A stretch of 64,000 nucleotides of DNA, from contig JAHLJT010009419.1 in assembly GCA_031308135.1 (NCBI GenBank), forward strand, positions 40,081,897 through 40,145,896, read 5' to 3'. The notes below the pieces were generated by a model. The model did not search any database. It worked only from the letters and a program-made list of their open reading frames with translations, and was not told the DNA's origin. The DNA is from Acheta domesticus. Its lineage: Eukaryota; Arthropoda; Insecta; Orthoptera; Gryllidae. Shown piece after piece: positions 36,706 through 48,579 of this stretch; position 1 is the first letter of the stretch, and every line of letters starts with the position of its first letter. The translations under genes were made by a program, and so were the position numbers.

Positions 36706-38427
36706 ATGAGAGCTACCATGGGAGAGGCACGCTTTGTCAGCCTTACCGCCGTTTCACCCCGGAGTATGCGCGGTCTTTCTTTGCAGCAAAGCAAATCCAC
36801 TACTCATTAAATGGAATTTCAAGAAAAGCAGTGATCCTTACATACAGGGCTTGATTTATAAACTATTAGGTTCTGGCACTCGCCCCAAATTAGTGATAAA
36901 CTTAATAGAAATATTTATATATTTATAACTTAATAATTATAGATCACACTTAACAACAAATAGTAACAGTGGTAGCAATGGCTCTATGTGATGATAATAA
37001 TAAGAAATAAAAATAGATTTCATAATGATATTTTATCGTTTTTGCAAAATTTTTATTACATGCGTAGAAATGATGCAGCTTTAAATTAAATTATTATTTT
37101 GAAGCTTATTATTATTTATTAATTATTATTTAATTTTGGGTTTACGAAAGTCAGCCGAACTAACATTTGAAGTTGCTAAGTGTTTGTTCTCTGCTTTTTG
37201 TTGTTTTTTTCCTATTTCGTTCCAGAGGTACCAGAAGGATGTTCCGTCGCTTTCTGCCAGAAATCAAGCCCTGATTACAGTACGGGATCGTAGCGATTCA
37301 CTCAAAGGACTTAACCATCAATGAGAAGCTCCACCGCAATCAAGGACAATTACAACCTCAGACTATCCCCTTCATTTGTTCACTACGGCTGTGGCTACAA
37401 GTACGTAGATTTCATCACCAGGGAAGTTGTCATTACTTATCTTTATGATACCGTTGGTCGCGATACCACGTGACTCTCAATCGTCATGCGTAAAAATTGT
37501 TAAAATGCATTGGTTATTGACTGAACATTTCCTGCAATCAGCAAAACCACGCCATTTGGGAAAAATGCTAACAGTGAGAATTCGGATTTGTGAAGGCACA
37601 TGCACGACGATTCATGGGTACAAGAGCATTAATATTGTGCAGGGAACTCCGTTCCACGAAAAAAAGTACATTTACTTGTATTGCAAGAAAGAAGTGCTTT
37701 ATCATAAATAACTTAGAAATTGTGTGTGCTTAGTAATCGATTTTGATACATTCAGTTTCACTTATGGATTAAACTCTTTGGTATTAACTATACACTTGTA
37801 ATCATAGAACATAAATAGTGAAATCAATTATTACAATAATGTGTCATTTTTTGGTGGTGTATACTTCAAATTATGAAGCTGGCATGTGCATCAAGATTTC
37901 TATAAAGTAAGTCTAGATGCACGTTACATTGAGAATATTATTTTTCGAATTCGGGCTCTTTATGTGTTTTTGTATCGTGATATTCCACTACACTTAGAAT
38001 TAAGAATACATTCTTCACACTGTTTAAATATTAACACTGTACACATAAACTCTTTGCCATAATGTAACAATTAATCCACACACTACATCATCGAAATGAC
38101 AGGCGAATTGTCCACCTCCGCTGCTGTCCTGCAGTCACAAACCGTTAGTGTCCTGAGGATTGAGCGGAGTATTCGACTGTAAAGAGCTGACTGTTCTCTT
38201 GGTAGCGCGCGGAAGTCACTCGTCCAAGCAAAAAGCAACGGCGGCTTGTCTCGTGCGCTTATTCGTTTGTCTTTTGGTTCATTCGATGAGAGTTGTTTGC
38301 TTCGTTGTTCGGTTGAATGAGCGGCGGGGCAGGGGGTGGGAAGTAGGGCGATCGGTTACAATTTCCCTACTCTGCAAATATTTGGCATGTTTGCGTCATT
38401 CAGAACATATATGCAATAGTCGATCAC
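36706..38427. other. Intergenic, between hAT-like element and glass 3' end
   Basis: No gene is certain. A 94-codon + frame at 37,427-37,711 includes RIRICEGTCTTIHGYK, discussed as a finding. The remainder is AT-rich. Confidence 0.4.
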
Positions 38428-38433
38428 TTTATT
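38428..38433 (-). terminator. gl: Candidate glass poly(A) signal
   Basis: AATAAA on the - strand lies about 560 bases after the glass stop codon. It is the first good signal I see downstream, so the 3' UTR may be about 0.6 kb. Confidence 0.35.
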
Positions 38434-38991
38434 ATTTAATTTTGTTTGCCTTCAAAAATTTGATCTCATTCACAGTTATCAATTTAGGGAAAAACTTTCT
38501 TAAGCAAGTATGCAATTTCCTTGACAAGGTCCTAACTCACAAGATCCAGAGTATTTTAGACATTTTCTTTCACCTTGATGGTAAAGATAATGTGTCCAAA
38601 GAAATAGTTACTATTTCCTTTTCCTTATCAAGGAAATAGCAACTATTCGTGACAAATATTGCAGAGTAAGGAAACATCGAAAAATGTTCGAAAATTACTG
38701 GGGAGTTGTGAAGCAGAACTCGTAGTGAAACGTTCTGAATTCATTAATCTAACTTCTGGTGTGAGGAAGCTCGAGTCCGCGAGAGAGATGCGCCCAGGAC
38801 GATCGAGAGGCGAGTTGCTCGCGCTGTGTGGCGTCTGGGCGAAGCTCCACCGCTCGCGAAGCAGGGCTCCGGGGCCGCGTTCAGCGCTCGCGAAGCGCCT
38901 TCGCGACTGCAGGGGGCTGGGCGGGGCGGGAAGGGGGTCACCAGCAGGGCGCGACGCCGTGGCACAGCAGCTGCCACTGGCGCGAGCACTG

Positions 38992-39999
38992 TCAGGCGGG
39001 CCCGAGCCCTCCGCCGCCCGCGCCCGCCCCCGGGCCCGCGCCCACGCCCACGCCCGCACCCACGCCCACGCCCGCGCCCGTCGCCCCGCCCAGCGCGCTC
39101 GCGCCCCCGGCGCCGCCGCTCGCCCCGTGCACGCGCATGTGGCGGTTGAGGTTGCCCGACTGCGAGAAGCGCAGCAGGCACAGCTTGCACTGGTAGGGCT
39201 TCTCGCCCGAGTGGATGCGCAGGTGCTTGGTGAGCGTGGACGAGTCGGAGAAGGCCTTCTTGCACAGGCGGCAGCGGTACGGCCGCTCCCCGGAGTGCGT
39301 GCGCATGTGCGTGGTGACGGAGGAGGACTGCGAGAAGCGCCGGTCGCAGATGGGGCAGCGGAACGGCTTCTCGCCCGAGTGCGTGCGCACGTGCGCGGTG
39401 AGGTTGGCGGCCTGGCTGAACGACTTGTTGCAGTCTCCGCAGCGGTAGGGCTTTTCGCCCGAGTGCGTGCGCAGGTGCGTCTTGAGGGTGCTGGGCCGTG
39501 CGTACGTCTTGCCGCAGATGCGGCAGAGGTTAGGCCGCTGCGCCTCTTCCGCCGCGGCCGCCGCCGCCGCCGCCGCCGCTGCCGCGGCCGCGTGCGCGTG
39601 GCCCAACCCCGGCCCGCCGCCGCCCGCCGCCGCCGCGGCCGCCGCCGCCATCTTGCCCGTGAAGGCGTTGGCGGTCCGCGGGCGCGCGCCGCCGCCGCCC
39701 GCGCCCGCCCCCGCCCCCGCGCCGCCGGACGCCCGCGGCGGCGGGGGCGGCGCGGGCGGCGGCGGCGGCACTCCGGGCATCGGCGGCGAGAAGCTCACCA
39801 CCTTGCTGATGACGGGCTTGAAGGAGGAGGTGGCGGCGAGCAGTGGCGACGGCTCGGGCGGCGCGGGCGGCGGCCGGAAGTCAGCGGTGAAGGAGTAGGT
39901 GGCGCCGCCCGACGCGTACGCCTGCGGGCTCAGCAGCCCCTGGCCCGGCGCCTGCGCGTAGGCCGGCGACGCCGCGGGCGGCGACGGGCCCCACTGCAT
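38992..39999 (-). CDS. gl: Glass zinc-finger transcription factor, terminal exon
   Basis: Glass is a nuclear DNA-binding activator needed for photoreceptor differentiation. This exon opens after the acceptor gttgcag at 40,000-40,002 with MQWGPSPPA and contains [15 protein letters not shown], a Glass hallmark. Pro and Ala runs follow, then five C2H2 fingers (39,127-39,525): [25 protein letters not shown], [54 protein letters not shown] and [18 protein letters not shown], with SGEKPY-type linkers. All Cys and His ligands are present. A 44-residue Gly/Ala/Val tail ends at TGA (38,992-38,994). Finger sequences match insect Glass almost exactly. The exon is very GC-rich, which opens long artefactual frames on the other strand. 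Confidence 0.95.
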   Translation of the reverse strand: MQWGPSPPAASPAYAQAPGQGLLSPQAYASGGATYSFTADFRPPPAPPEPSPLLAATSSFKPVISKVVSFSPPMPGVPPPPPAPPPPPRASGGAGAGAGAGGGGARPRTANAFTGKMAAAAAAAAGGGGPGLGHAHAAAAAAAAAAAAAAEEAQRPNLCRICGKTYARPSTLKTHLRTHSGEKPYRCGDCNKSFSQAANLTAHVRTHSGEKPFRCPICDRRFSQSSSVTTHMRTHSGERPYRCRLCKKAFSDSSTLTKHLRIHSGEKPYQCKLCLLRFSQSGNLNRHMRVHGASGGAGGASALGGATGAGVGVGAGVGVGAGPGAGAGGGGLGPA

Positions 40000-40075
40000 C
40001 TGCAACACGACAGCCGCCTTGGTCGCACTCACGGCTCACTTTCAAGCATTTGAAACACTCGAGAATTCTCCCTTA

Positions 40076-40804
40076 ACTAGTGGTGATACAACAGCATGTA
40101 CTTTCTCGCACGTACTTTCACGCAAAATTATGCGAAAAGTACTCAAATTTCAGAAAAAATGTGCATGACTTCCAATATTTCATAATCTATCTTTAAGGAA
40201 CAGATTTCGTAATGAGAAAAAATCTCTGTCTTCATAATTGTAGTTGTAGAATGACGCCGAACAAATTTTGAATATTTGCAGTTTTCAGAGTTTTCAACGA
40301 TAATGAGGCCTGTACCATTCACTTAAACGTCCTTCACACTATCAACGACAGAATTTAATAAAATACAATTTTTTTGAAATTTTTTTTTTTGAAAATTTTG
40401 AAAATGTCCCAAGGAATTCATGCAGAATACCCCCCAATTAAAATATCGGTTTCAAATTCAAAGGGTGAGACGCGATATCAGCCAGTTAGATTGAGGAAAA
40501 TCAATTTTGGAGAAAATCGACTGAACGGTTTAGCCGTTAGCGTTGTTCATAAACGGTCGGTTGGACGGACGGACGGACAGACAGACGTTTTGTCGTCATT
40601 CGATTTGTCGGTACCAATGTCCCAAAAAACATGGATTCTGGCTACACCACGTGTTAGAGGATTTTTTTTTCTAAATTTAGCAACTGGATTTATCCACTTT
40701 TTCGTTACCAGTGCCTTGTAATACGTTTTTCTGCCGAAAATTCCCCGTTTTTCGCACAGATTATACAACTTTATCCTCGAAAGCGGTAGCGAGAAAGTAA
40801 AAAT
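40076..40804 (+). mobile_element. ACTAGT-family element, subfamily B, internally deleted (729 bp)
   Basis: It begins ACTAGTGGTGATACAAC and ends GCGAGAAAGTAAAAAT. CTTTCTCGC just inside the left end mirrors GCGAGAAAG at the right end, a short inverted repeat. The GGACGGACGGACAGACAG tract is at about 40,565-40,585. It lies in the glass intron about 75 bases upstream of the terminal-exon acceptor on the transcribed strand, close enough to touch the branch-point region. Confidence 0.75.
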
Positions 40805-43059
40805 GGGCGGGGGTCGATCTGGCTTTTGAAGAGCATCGATAATTAAAGGAGAGTGGTAAAAAAGTGTATGGGTACGGTAAATAACATTTTAGACACAATA
40901 AGTACGTTAGGATGCAAACAAACCTATTTTTTTGAGTAACAATACTTTACATCCATTACATTACTGAGTATCACACACGTGGCGTAAAGAAGTACACGTG
41001 CTCTCTTGAATTTTATAAACAAAACAACAAGTTGAATAATAAAGCCGAATAAACGGGTAGGTACCTAAGTTTAACTTTCAATACATCTCGCAAGCAGCAG
41101 CAAAGGAATCTATGGAGATAGCATTAGCAAAAGTGATACGTAGTCATCATCATCAGGGGAAGAGTTTCAATTGAAATTTAAATAATTAGATGTTGTAATA
41201 TTGTGCTCATGTAATGAAAAGACATTTCGCGTATGTTAACTGCAGTAATTGTTTTTATACGAAAAGAAGTGCTTTAACGAAAAGAAAACTATCGGAAAAG
41301 ACTAATCATGCTCAAGTAATAAATTTAAAAAAATGCATTTTCAACACTTGTGCATCATTAGCTATAACGCACGGAGGCCGCAATAGAATCTCCAGTCAAC
41401 TTTATTTTTTTAGGTTCATTTTTGAAATTTTATTATTTTGTTTTAATAATGGATTACTCCTTCATAACAAGGAACAAAAAATTTCACAAAAGTGGTTGTC
41501 TTGGTCACATACATTGTGTAATTGCGTTGGCTTGAAAACGTATTTTCTTCATGAAACAGTAAGTTAACTTCCTTACATTTACACTGTTGATAGGGGATTT
41601 CACTCTTTTAAAACCTTTTTCAACAAACGTTTCAATAACGCGGTAGACGTATTTCATCATTCCTTACAATACATTTAATTTATTAATTCGGAGTGGGACT
41701 GTTCGGAATATTACTTTATCAGCTACATCATGATTGTGATTGACATAAGTATGCCCTGAAAAAAATAGTTGATAATGTAGAAATACTATTTTTCTGATGG
41801 TGTAATGCGACATTCGTTGATTCTGACACTAAGCTAGTATTCAGCGAAATAGAAAAATACCGATGCTGTAACTAAGAGAGCAATCGTTTCTGCTATAGTC
41901 TACGATGATTCCTCTACTATACGTAATTTGCTAAGAGAATTAAGTGTTACTAATGAAATTTAATTTCCGAATAAAGCTTTCAAGATATTAAAGTTTCGAA
42001 GTATCGAACGAAGTTGTCCAGCTCAGACTGTTCAAAAGAATCTGTTACGTTTTCAGTTAATTACTCATCCACCCTTTCCTGTATTGGGAGAAAGAAACAA
42101 ATTGTTTTTCAACTTCATATCCAGATTTAACTCAAGGAGCGACCACAATTTATCCGTAGTTTTTGGTAGGAATTATTAATTTCAATGCCCAACCATATCT
42201 TTAGATACAGGAGAAATTTGAAATGTGGTTGCCTGATTCAAGGATTTGAATCCGTATATGGGTTTTGTGAAATTTTTCATTTTCCTTTAACAAAATAATG
42301 TCTCTCTTGAAAGTTCTACCGACCCAATGATTTAATTGTTTTACACCTTATGTCAATAATATGTAAATTTTATTTTATTTTCGTGTTGATAAATATATTT
42401 TAACTTGAAAAATATAATTTGTATATATACTTTATGTGTGAATTGTTTTTATTGATAATCCTAAACATTTCGGCTGGAATTTCATTCGATAAAAATAGAT
42501 TATGTGCGTTCTTGTTCCCTGTTTTACGCGTACGAATTTGAGGTATGACAAACCAAGAAAATCTTAATTAAAGTATTTTTGAAAATAAGTGAAATGCCTG
42601 ATATTGCGGGGTATGAGTATAATGATGTTTATACTAAATTTTGTTTGAATGATTCTGATGAATAAAAATACATTTTCAATATACATTGGTGTATTCTAAT
42701 GAAATAATTTGCTTTCAGGGAACCTAAATACCAACATCAGAGAATTAAGTTGCATTTTTGAAACGAAAAGGAAATAATGAGAAAGCGAAAATGTTTTTAG
42801 ATTCTCCCTTCTAATAAAATTTGCAAAGGTGGATTTTTGTGATTTTCTTTTTTTTTAGTGTACAGTACTCCTGAAGTGCAAATTGCTGTATTTTGGAAAC
42901 CAAGAACAAAAGTGATAGAATGAACAATACTTCGAGTAATAAAAATTGTGACTTTATTATCCAAAGCAACTGTCAAAAGCGATGACTGAGCACCTGTTCT
43001 GAATTAAAAGAGCAGGCTGACACACCATTGCGTAAAAACGAGGCCTCTTTCGAACCGAA

Positions 43060-43345
43060 AACTGAGGGCGACGTGATTACAGTAGAGCGCGCCCTCCTCC
43101 CCGCGATTCGAGCGTTTGGGGAGCCGCGTCGTGTCCCGCCGCTCCTCACAGAGATTAATTAGGGAGCGGCGCGGCCATTTTGGCGGTCGCCGTGGAGACG
43201 AGGGTGGGGCGGGGCGGCGGGCCGCGACACGGGGGCGGGGCCGCCAATGGCGTGGAGCGTTGCTATCGACCGCCGCCCCTCGGTCCCTCTGCGCCCGACC
43301 CTCCCCCGTCGCCACCGCCTCGCCTCGCCTCGCCCCTCTCCCTGA
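43060..43345. promoter_or_regulatory. CpG island in glass intron, promoter-like
   Basis: GC content and CpG density rise sharply here. The block contains GGCCATTTTGGCGG (a YY1/Pho-like CGCCATTTT pair), GGGGCGGGGC (Sp1/KLF type), a CCAAT box in GCCGCCAATGGCG, and GTTGCTATCGACC. No conserved reading frame is evident. It could be an internal or antisense promoter, or an enhancer. This is inference from composition and motifs. Confidence 0.45.
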
Positions 43346-45136
43346 TGCCCTTCCAGGGTTTCTTTGTGAAGTTTGATATAGGACGCACAGGCGAAGACCT
43401 CTCTAGACGGACTCCCGCAATCTAGCCAAGACTCGGGACTTCGTTGTGTTGCTCTCTTATTGTAGGTCGCAGGTCCCGGTGCATATCAACGCACAGTTAT
43501 GCATTCGGAGTTTGATTTCAACTTTGCGATCGTACGAGGAAGTCTATGACTTTGCTACTTTCTTGGGCTTTCATCAAAGTACGATGTTTTCAAAATATAT
43601 CAACTGAGCTTTCTGAAGTCTTTGTACTAATATTTTGCTTTATGAACTTAATGTTTCAATTCCTCTCTGTGTTAAGTACACATGTTTGAAAATATTACAG
43701 ATAGTGAAATATTCTGGAAACATATATTCAGAAAATTTGAACATATGTAACATAGGATATTTGGATATTTGATGACGAAAATCGTTTATAAGTTTTAATT
43801 TCTTATGAAACTCAATTTTTTTTAATCAACGAGATTTCAGAATAGTTAGTATCGATATTGTAATACGTTGTAGGGAATCATGTGAATGATTATTCGGCTT
43901 CTGTAGCTTATTGTTGGTTCATACCTCATTTATAAAGGTAATTGCAATATTTAATCCTTCAAAGTAATTATTTTTTATTATACTATTTTAGGTACAATAA
44001 TTTCTAATAGATCTAATTCATGACATCACCTGATATTTAACCAAAGTGTAGGTAATAACAGATCTCAAATTTTGGGGAATTAAGTGGTAATATTACACAT
44101 TTTGATCTTCTCTAGGAAAGTTTAACAAAAAAGGCAATCAGTTTGATAAATATATATAATGCAGTTTATTGGGTGAAAATTAAAGATAAAATTGGATTTG
44201 CCTGGTTTTAATTTTTTAGTTTTGCCTAGCTTTCTTTCTGTCATAATGATGACCTTTCTTTCTTACTATCCCCTGGCAGAGGACGAATTTGGAATCATTT
44301 ACCTATCTGTAAAAATGTTTTCTTCCCCTTCGACTCTTCTATTTAAAATATGGACGTGTTAATAAAGTGTTAAATAACATGTATGTGTGTATGTGTGGAC
44401 GTGTTAAATAAGTTAACGTTGTTCTAATAGATTTCGTTGGTGAGCGTTTCAAGTGCTTTCACTGTAAGACAAGCAAATTCATCAAACTTTAATATTAATT
44501 GATGATCTTTTTGCAGTTTGTTTACAGAAACGTGACTTTACGCGCTGGAAGCGAGCCAAAGTGCTCTTCCCTCCCCATCACCCTGAAAAACTGTAACCTT
44601 TGACTTGAGTAAGCGAGTTGTCTAACCCACTATTGAGCAGATGCCTTTCTTGATCGGTGGCCGGTTTCAATTGCTTATTTGTGTGAAATAGTGTATTGAC
44701 CGCAACTGAACCACCTGCGCGACCCAAAGCACCCTATTGGTGCGTCCAGACCACTGTATAGAGCGCTTTTATATTCATCCGTCCGTCCATATACAAAATG
44801 ACACCGGAAATTGTAAAATGTCTCCATTTTGAAACGAGAGTTCCGTGACTTATGCTCCAGAAAATGTAGGTTAATGATAGCCTAGACTTGTTTCTATACG
44901 GTTGTGATACAGTATGAAACTAACACAAAGTCGTTTAATTTGGTATGCAGAGTCGCAATTCAGTGTCGCTCGAGATTTTTTATGAACTCTCGCTGGTCAT
45001 TCACCCAACTTTTAAATAAAGTCTACTGAAAAATAAAAAAAAATAAATCAGAGAACAAATCTAAAATCGCATTTAACAAAACAAAGAAAGCTCAACAAAT
45101 ATTAAGTCCATGCGCTGCTGCATGATGAGTACCCAC

Positions 45137-45373
45137 CTGCGGGCAGGTGACTTGGTGCTGGAGGTTGTCCGACATGTTGGTGGGATAGCCGTGCATGGTC
45201 ATGTTCATGGAGACGTTGACGCTCATGCTGGGGAACATGTTGTGGTGCTGCGCGGGAGGCTGCGCGCTGCTCACTCCGCCGCCCACGCCGCCCGCGCCGA
45301 ACATGCTGTCCTGCCCCATGCCGCCCGCCGTGCAGTACTGCGACGCCCCGTAGCCGCCCCCGGGTGACATCAT
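45137..45373 (-). CDS. gl: Glass internal exon with SMSVNVSMNMTMHG motif
   Basis: A 79-codon phase-0 exon begins MMSPGGGYGASQYCTAGGMG and includes MFPSMSVNVSMNMTMHGY, a very characteristic Glass segment N-terminal to the fingers. It ends VTCPQ. The acceptor is gtgtttgtgggggcag (ending at 45,374) and the donor is CAG followed by GTGGGT at 45,136. It joins in frame to MQWGPS of the terminal exon. The region is Gly/Met/Ser-rich and probably disordered. Confidence 0.92.
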
Positions 45374-45427
45374 CTGCCCCCACAAACACACGCCGCGCGG
45401 CCACCTTAGCCGGACTGCTCTCGGCAC

Positions 45428-45926
45428 TAGGAATACATGTCGATGTTTTCAAATCATTGATGTTTTTATACAAACACCGATGTTTTAAACATCGATACAA
45501 TAAAGGCGATATTTTTAACATCAATGTTTTAAGCTCAATGTTGTTACGTTTTCATTGTTTTGTTTGGGAAGGTAGATTCCCCAAACAAATATAGCATCAT
45601 CATTTTGTAAAGGTTAAAAAATTAATTAATAACTGATGGGACCATTGTCAGTTTGTGTTCGAACCAAACGAACGCTGTTAGTCCTGTAGTCATTGAGCGT
45701 CCTTTGCCTTAATAAAAATTTAACTTTATTTTCAGTTAAATATTAATTACAAATAAATAAACAGGGCGTTATTTAAATTCATTGCGCTTGAATTTAGTGT
45801 TAGAGGTGACTAAACTACCTTTAAAGCATCGATGTTTAAAAACTTGAAGATTTTTGGTCGATGGACAATTAACATCAATGGTTTAATTTTGAACATCGAT
45901 ATTTTGTTACCGATATCGCATCACTA
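45428..45926. mobile_element. hAT-like MITE with perfect 8-bp target duplication (499 bp)
   Basis: CTCGGCAC flanks both sides exactly (45,420-45,427 and 45,927-45,934). The ends are short imperfect inverted repeats, TAGGAATACATGTCGATG on the left and, in reverse, TAGTGATGCGATATCGGT on the right. Inside each end lie several copies of an ACATCGATGTT-like palindrome, as expected of subterminal transposase-binding repeats. It sits 54 bases from the acceptor of the glass exon at 45,373. Confidence 0.82.
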
Positions 45927-45937
45927 CTCGGCACCAC

Positions 45938-46925
45938 CTCCACCAGCGCTTTGCATCTCTCTGCACTACTGATGACGCAATGAATGCGGCGGCGGCGGCA
46001 GTGCCTGAGTGTGACATCAACAAAACGCTTATTTTGGTGACGATTAACACTTTCAAGATGTAGTTTCTCTGAATTTTGAAAAGTTATCTATAAAATACAT
46101 TACATTATACTTTAGTACATGAAACAACCGACAAGTGTCAATTCAAGACTAGTTCTCTAACATAAACTTTCACAACTTAATTTCATTACGTCATTGGCAT
46201 AGAATAAGTCTTGATGTTTTCTTTTCCGCTTCAAAATATATTATAATTTTAAAGTGAATGCACGGAAGGACAAGCAACTTCTTTATCTCTTGCCTTGGAA
46301 CCATTTCGCTATCTGCCTTATTTTTCTATTTTCGTCAGTTACTATTTATTCATTATAAGCATTAGCATTTTGGAACTAAATTAAAAAGTAAATTAGTTTT
46401 AAGGCACTGCAACTTATAGGAGTTAGATTTAGGACCAAAGTGCGTTCGGAAAACTAAGGAACTTCATCTTTACTTTCAGAAAAATATCTCTTCACCGCGC
46501 TAGCTGCTCAGTTACGCTTATTTGTAAAAGTTTTTATTCAATAATGTCTCTCTAAAGACGTCGTCGGTGGTCACAAATTATATGATGAACGTACGTACAA
46601 TGCTCCGTTTTAAAATATACATAATACAAAAAAAAAGTGTAATATAATTTGTATACAAAATACTGTTTAAAGGAGTGACAATAGTACCACACTTACTAAT
46701 TTTAATTATGTCATGTCTTGAACTATATTTTGATTGCTCGCATGATCACATGAAGCGATGTTGAAGCCATACACTAGAAAGCCTATGGCAAAAGGATGAA
46801 TGAAGGAAGAAGCATCAATTGACATCACTGAGGAGTGTATGGATAGGACCTAGTTACGTTCCGGAGCTAGCCGACACATTGAATGTTTCTCAGCCCAGCT
46901 TCTCTGTACCACGATCAATGAGGAG
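45938..46925. other. gl: Glass intron sequence, nothing recognised
   Basis: This lies between two MITEs in the intron separating exons 45,137-45,373 and 49,890-50,187. It contains a short GGCGGCGGCGGCAG stretch near 45,988 and is otherwise AT-rich. Confidence 0.5.
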
Positions 46926-46930
46926 ATATA

Positions 46931-47099
46931 CTGCGATTTTCGTAACATTGTCCCTGACAGAAATCAGCTGTTCACGGTTTCATCCAAACGGGAGCTTGAA
47001 CGCCACCATAGTGACGTCACTGTCACGAAATATAAGCTCCTGATTGGATGGCAGCGAAACAGCTGATTCCTGTCAGGGACAAAGTTACGAAAATCGCAG
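46931..47099. mobile_element. Mariner-like palindromic MITE (169 bp)
   Basis: The inverted ends start CTGCGATTTTCGTAAC and agree at 38 of the first 40 bases, continuing with weaker pairing to give arms near 58 bases. The flanks are TA on both sides. No coding capacity exists. The TA duplication and small size point to a Tc1/mariner-type MITE. Confidence 0.8.
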
Positions 47100-47101
47100 T
47101 A

Positions 47102-48030
47102 CAGTATGTATTTTTCTTGCGTTCGTATTTACGTTGAGAAGTAGCGCCGCCTGTAAACCTTTACAACGCAACCCGTTTACCAGAAGTGTGTTGGAGCATC
47201 GAGGGTTGCCGCGTTGCCCCTACCTCAAGATTTGAGCTGCTCGGTTATTCTAGTTCAGCTGAAAATCACGGTGTCCTTAATTTTACTTTCCGTTTCCGAA
47301 CTAGGGTACGAGGAGGTGAGTTTCACGCCCACCCATTTCCCTCTCTTCGTACGGATTCTAAAAGAATCTTGATAATTATAGTAACAACAAGTAATTAATT
47401 TTTTTTAACATGGTTAATTCACAGTGGTTAATTTCAAGCAAGAATAGAACTGAAAGACCGAGGACAAATAATGATTTTTCAGGCACGTCATTAACTCATT
47501 ACGTTTTCAGGATTTAAGCCACTTTAATCAATTCATCCTATACACTTGGGACAATGAATGGGTCTTCAAGGACCTGGAAATTTGTGGCAAAATTTCTCCA
47601 GAAATTAAGTGGAAATGAAATTTTACCAACTTCCTTCTTCAAAACGTAAATAAAAGGAAGTTGCTTGACTGAAAAGAAATGTAAACCGGTTAGTGCTTTG
47701 CGTGTACTGAATATACAACTTAAAATTATATTAACTATACTTTCCCGAGAACTGTGTGTTTTGATTTTAATTGCCTCTAAGTTTATGTGGAATAATTGAT
47801 TTATGTTGTAAACTGCTATGGTTAATAGTCTTCTTAGTGTAATGAATGTTTTATTTAAGGTGGTGGCGGGATTTCCTCGCTGATTGGTGAGATGCGGTGC
47901 CGACCTGAACGTTGGGTAGCTATGAATCTCCCGCTCCAGGTATCTCTCCCATCGAGGCATCGCTCCAGCCGGGACAAATTCTAAGCTACCGTGGGTAGTG
48001 TAGTAGTGTGTATGTATGTGCGAACGTATG
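47102..48030. other. gl: Glass intron, dispersed repeat debris
   Basis: A GGTGGCGGGATTTCCTCGCT block at 47,862-47,881 resembles GGTGGTGAATTTCCTCGTTA at 51,535, so a further repeat family is likely. No gene is supported. Confidence 0.35.
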
Positions 48031-48035
48031 TTAGG

Positions 48036-48575
48036 GGAACCGGGAGAGGGAACTCAGGGCATCAACTGATGTCACAGTGCTCTGCAGTGCCTCTAATCGG
48101 GAGTTCCTGGGGTTCGCGTCCCGACGGTGGCAGGATTTTCGATACTAGCGAGATAGCTAAGTCAAGTTCTGTCGCTGTCTAGAGGAGAATTGTAGCGACC
48201 GGCTGCTCTGTTCGGTTGTTTTCCATGGTTTCTTCGATCAATACCAGGCGAATGCCGGAGCAGTACCCTACCAAACGGGCCACGTACCGCGCGCGATCTT
48301 TCCTTCTCGTTTCTTCTCCTATCCTCACCCCTTACAGGCACTTACACGCACTGCACTACCGCATATGCAGGGAGACTAGTCGGGAGCTTAGTCCCGACTA
48401 GTCTCCCGGCTGGGTCGGTGCCGCGCTGATGGAGATATCGGGTTGAGGAAACCCCCCGCTAACCGACGTTAGGTCGGCGCTGGATCTCGCCATCCAGCGG
48501 GGTAAGATCACCGCCACCTCCCGAGCAAAAACACGCACTACACTTAACGCGCTACTCGCTAATAATCAATCATGT
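48036..48575 (+). mobile_element. tRNA-derived SINE, forward copy
   Basis: GGGGTTCGCGTCCCGACGG is a B-box-like end of a tRNA head. It is followed by the family body: GTGGCAGGATTTTCGATAC, CTAGAGGAGAATTGTAGCG, GGTTTCTTCGATCAATACCA, GGCGAATGCCGGAGCAGTAC, CAAACGGGCCACGTACCGCG and ACCGCCACCTCCCGAGC. It matches 27,640-28,240. A perfect hairpin interrupts it at 48,370-48,407. Confidence 0.65.
48370..48407. repeat. Perfect 16-bp hairpin
   Basis: GGGAGACTAGTCGGGA, loop GCTTAG, then the exact reverse complement TCCCGACTAGTCTCCC. It is absent from the related SINE copy near 27,890. Confidence 0.95.
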
Positions 48576-48579
48576 AAGG

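Larger units (their letters stand above)
40003..45136 (-). other. gl: Glass intron with TE and CpG island
   Basis: The donor is GTGGGT at 45,136 and the acceptor ends at 40,000, both phase 0. It contains an ACTAGT-family element (40,076-40,804) and a CpG island (43,060-43,345). Bases 40,805-43,000 and 43,400-45,110 are AT-rich, and I recognise nothing in them. Confidence 0.8.

Noticed and set aside
38659..40053. 464-codon + strand reading frame and nested frames over the glass zinc-finger exon
   Set aside because: They are antisense to the zinc-finger coding exon and arise from its very high GC content. The Arg/Ala-rich translations have no domain.
43004..43425. Frames of 81-103 codons in the CpG island
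   Set aside because: They are open only because of GC richness. There are no conserved motifs and frames on both strands are equally open.
47538..47960. 140-codon - strand frame
   Set aside because: Part of it matches a dispersed GC-rich repeat block also seen near 51,535. There is no recognisable domain or splice context.
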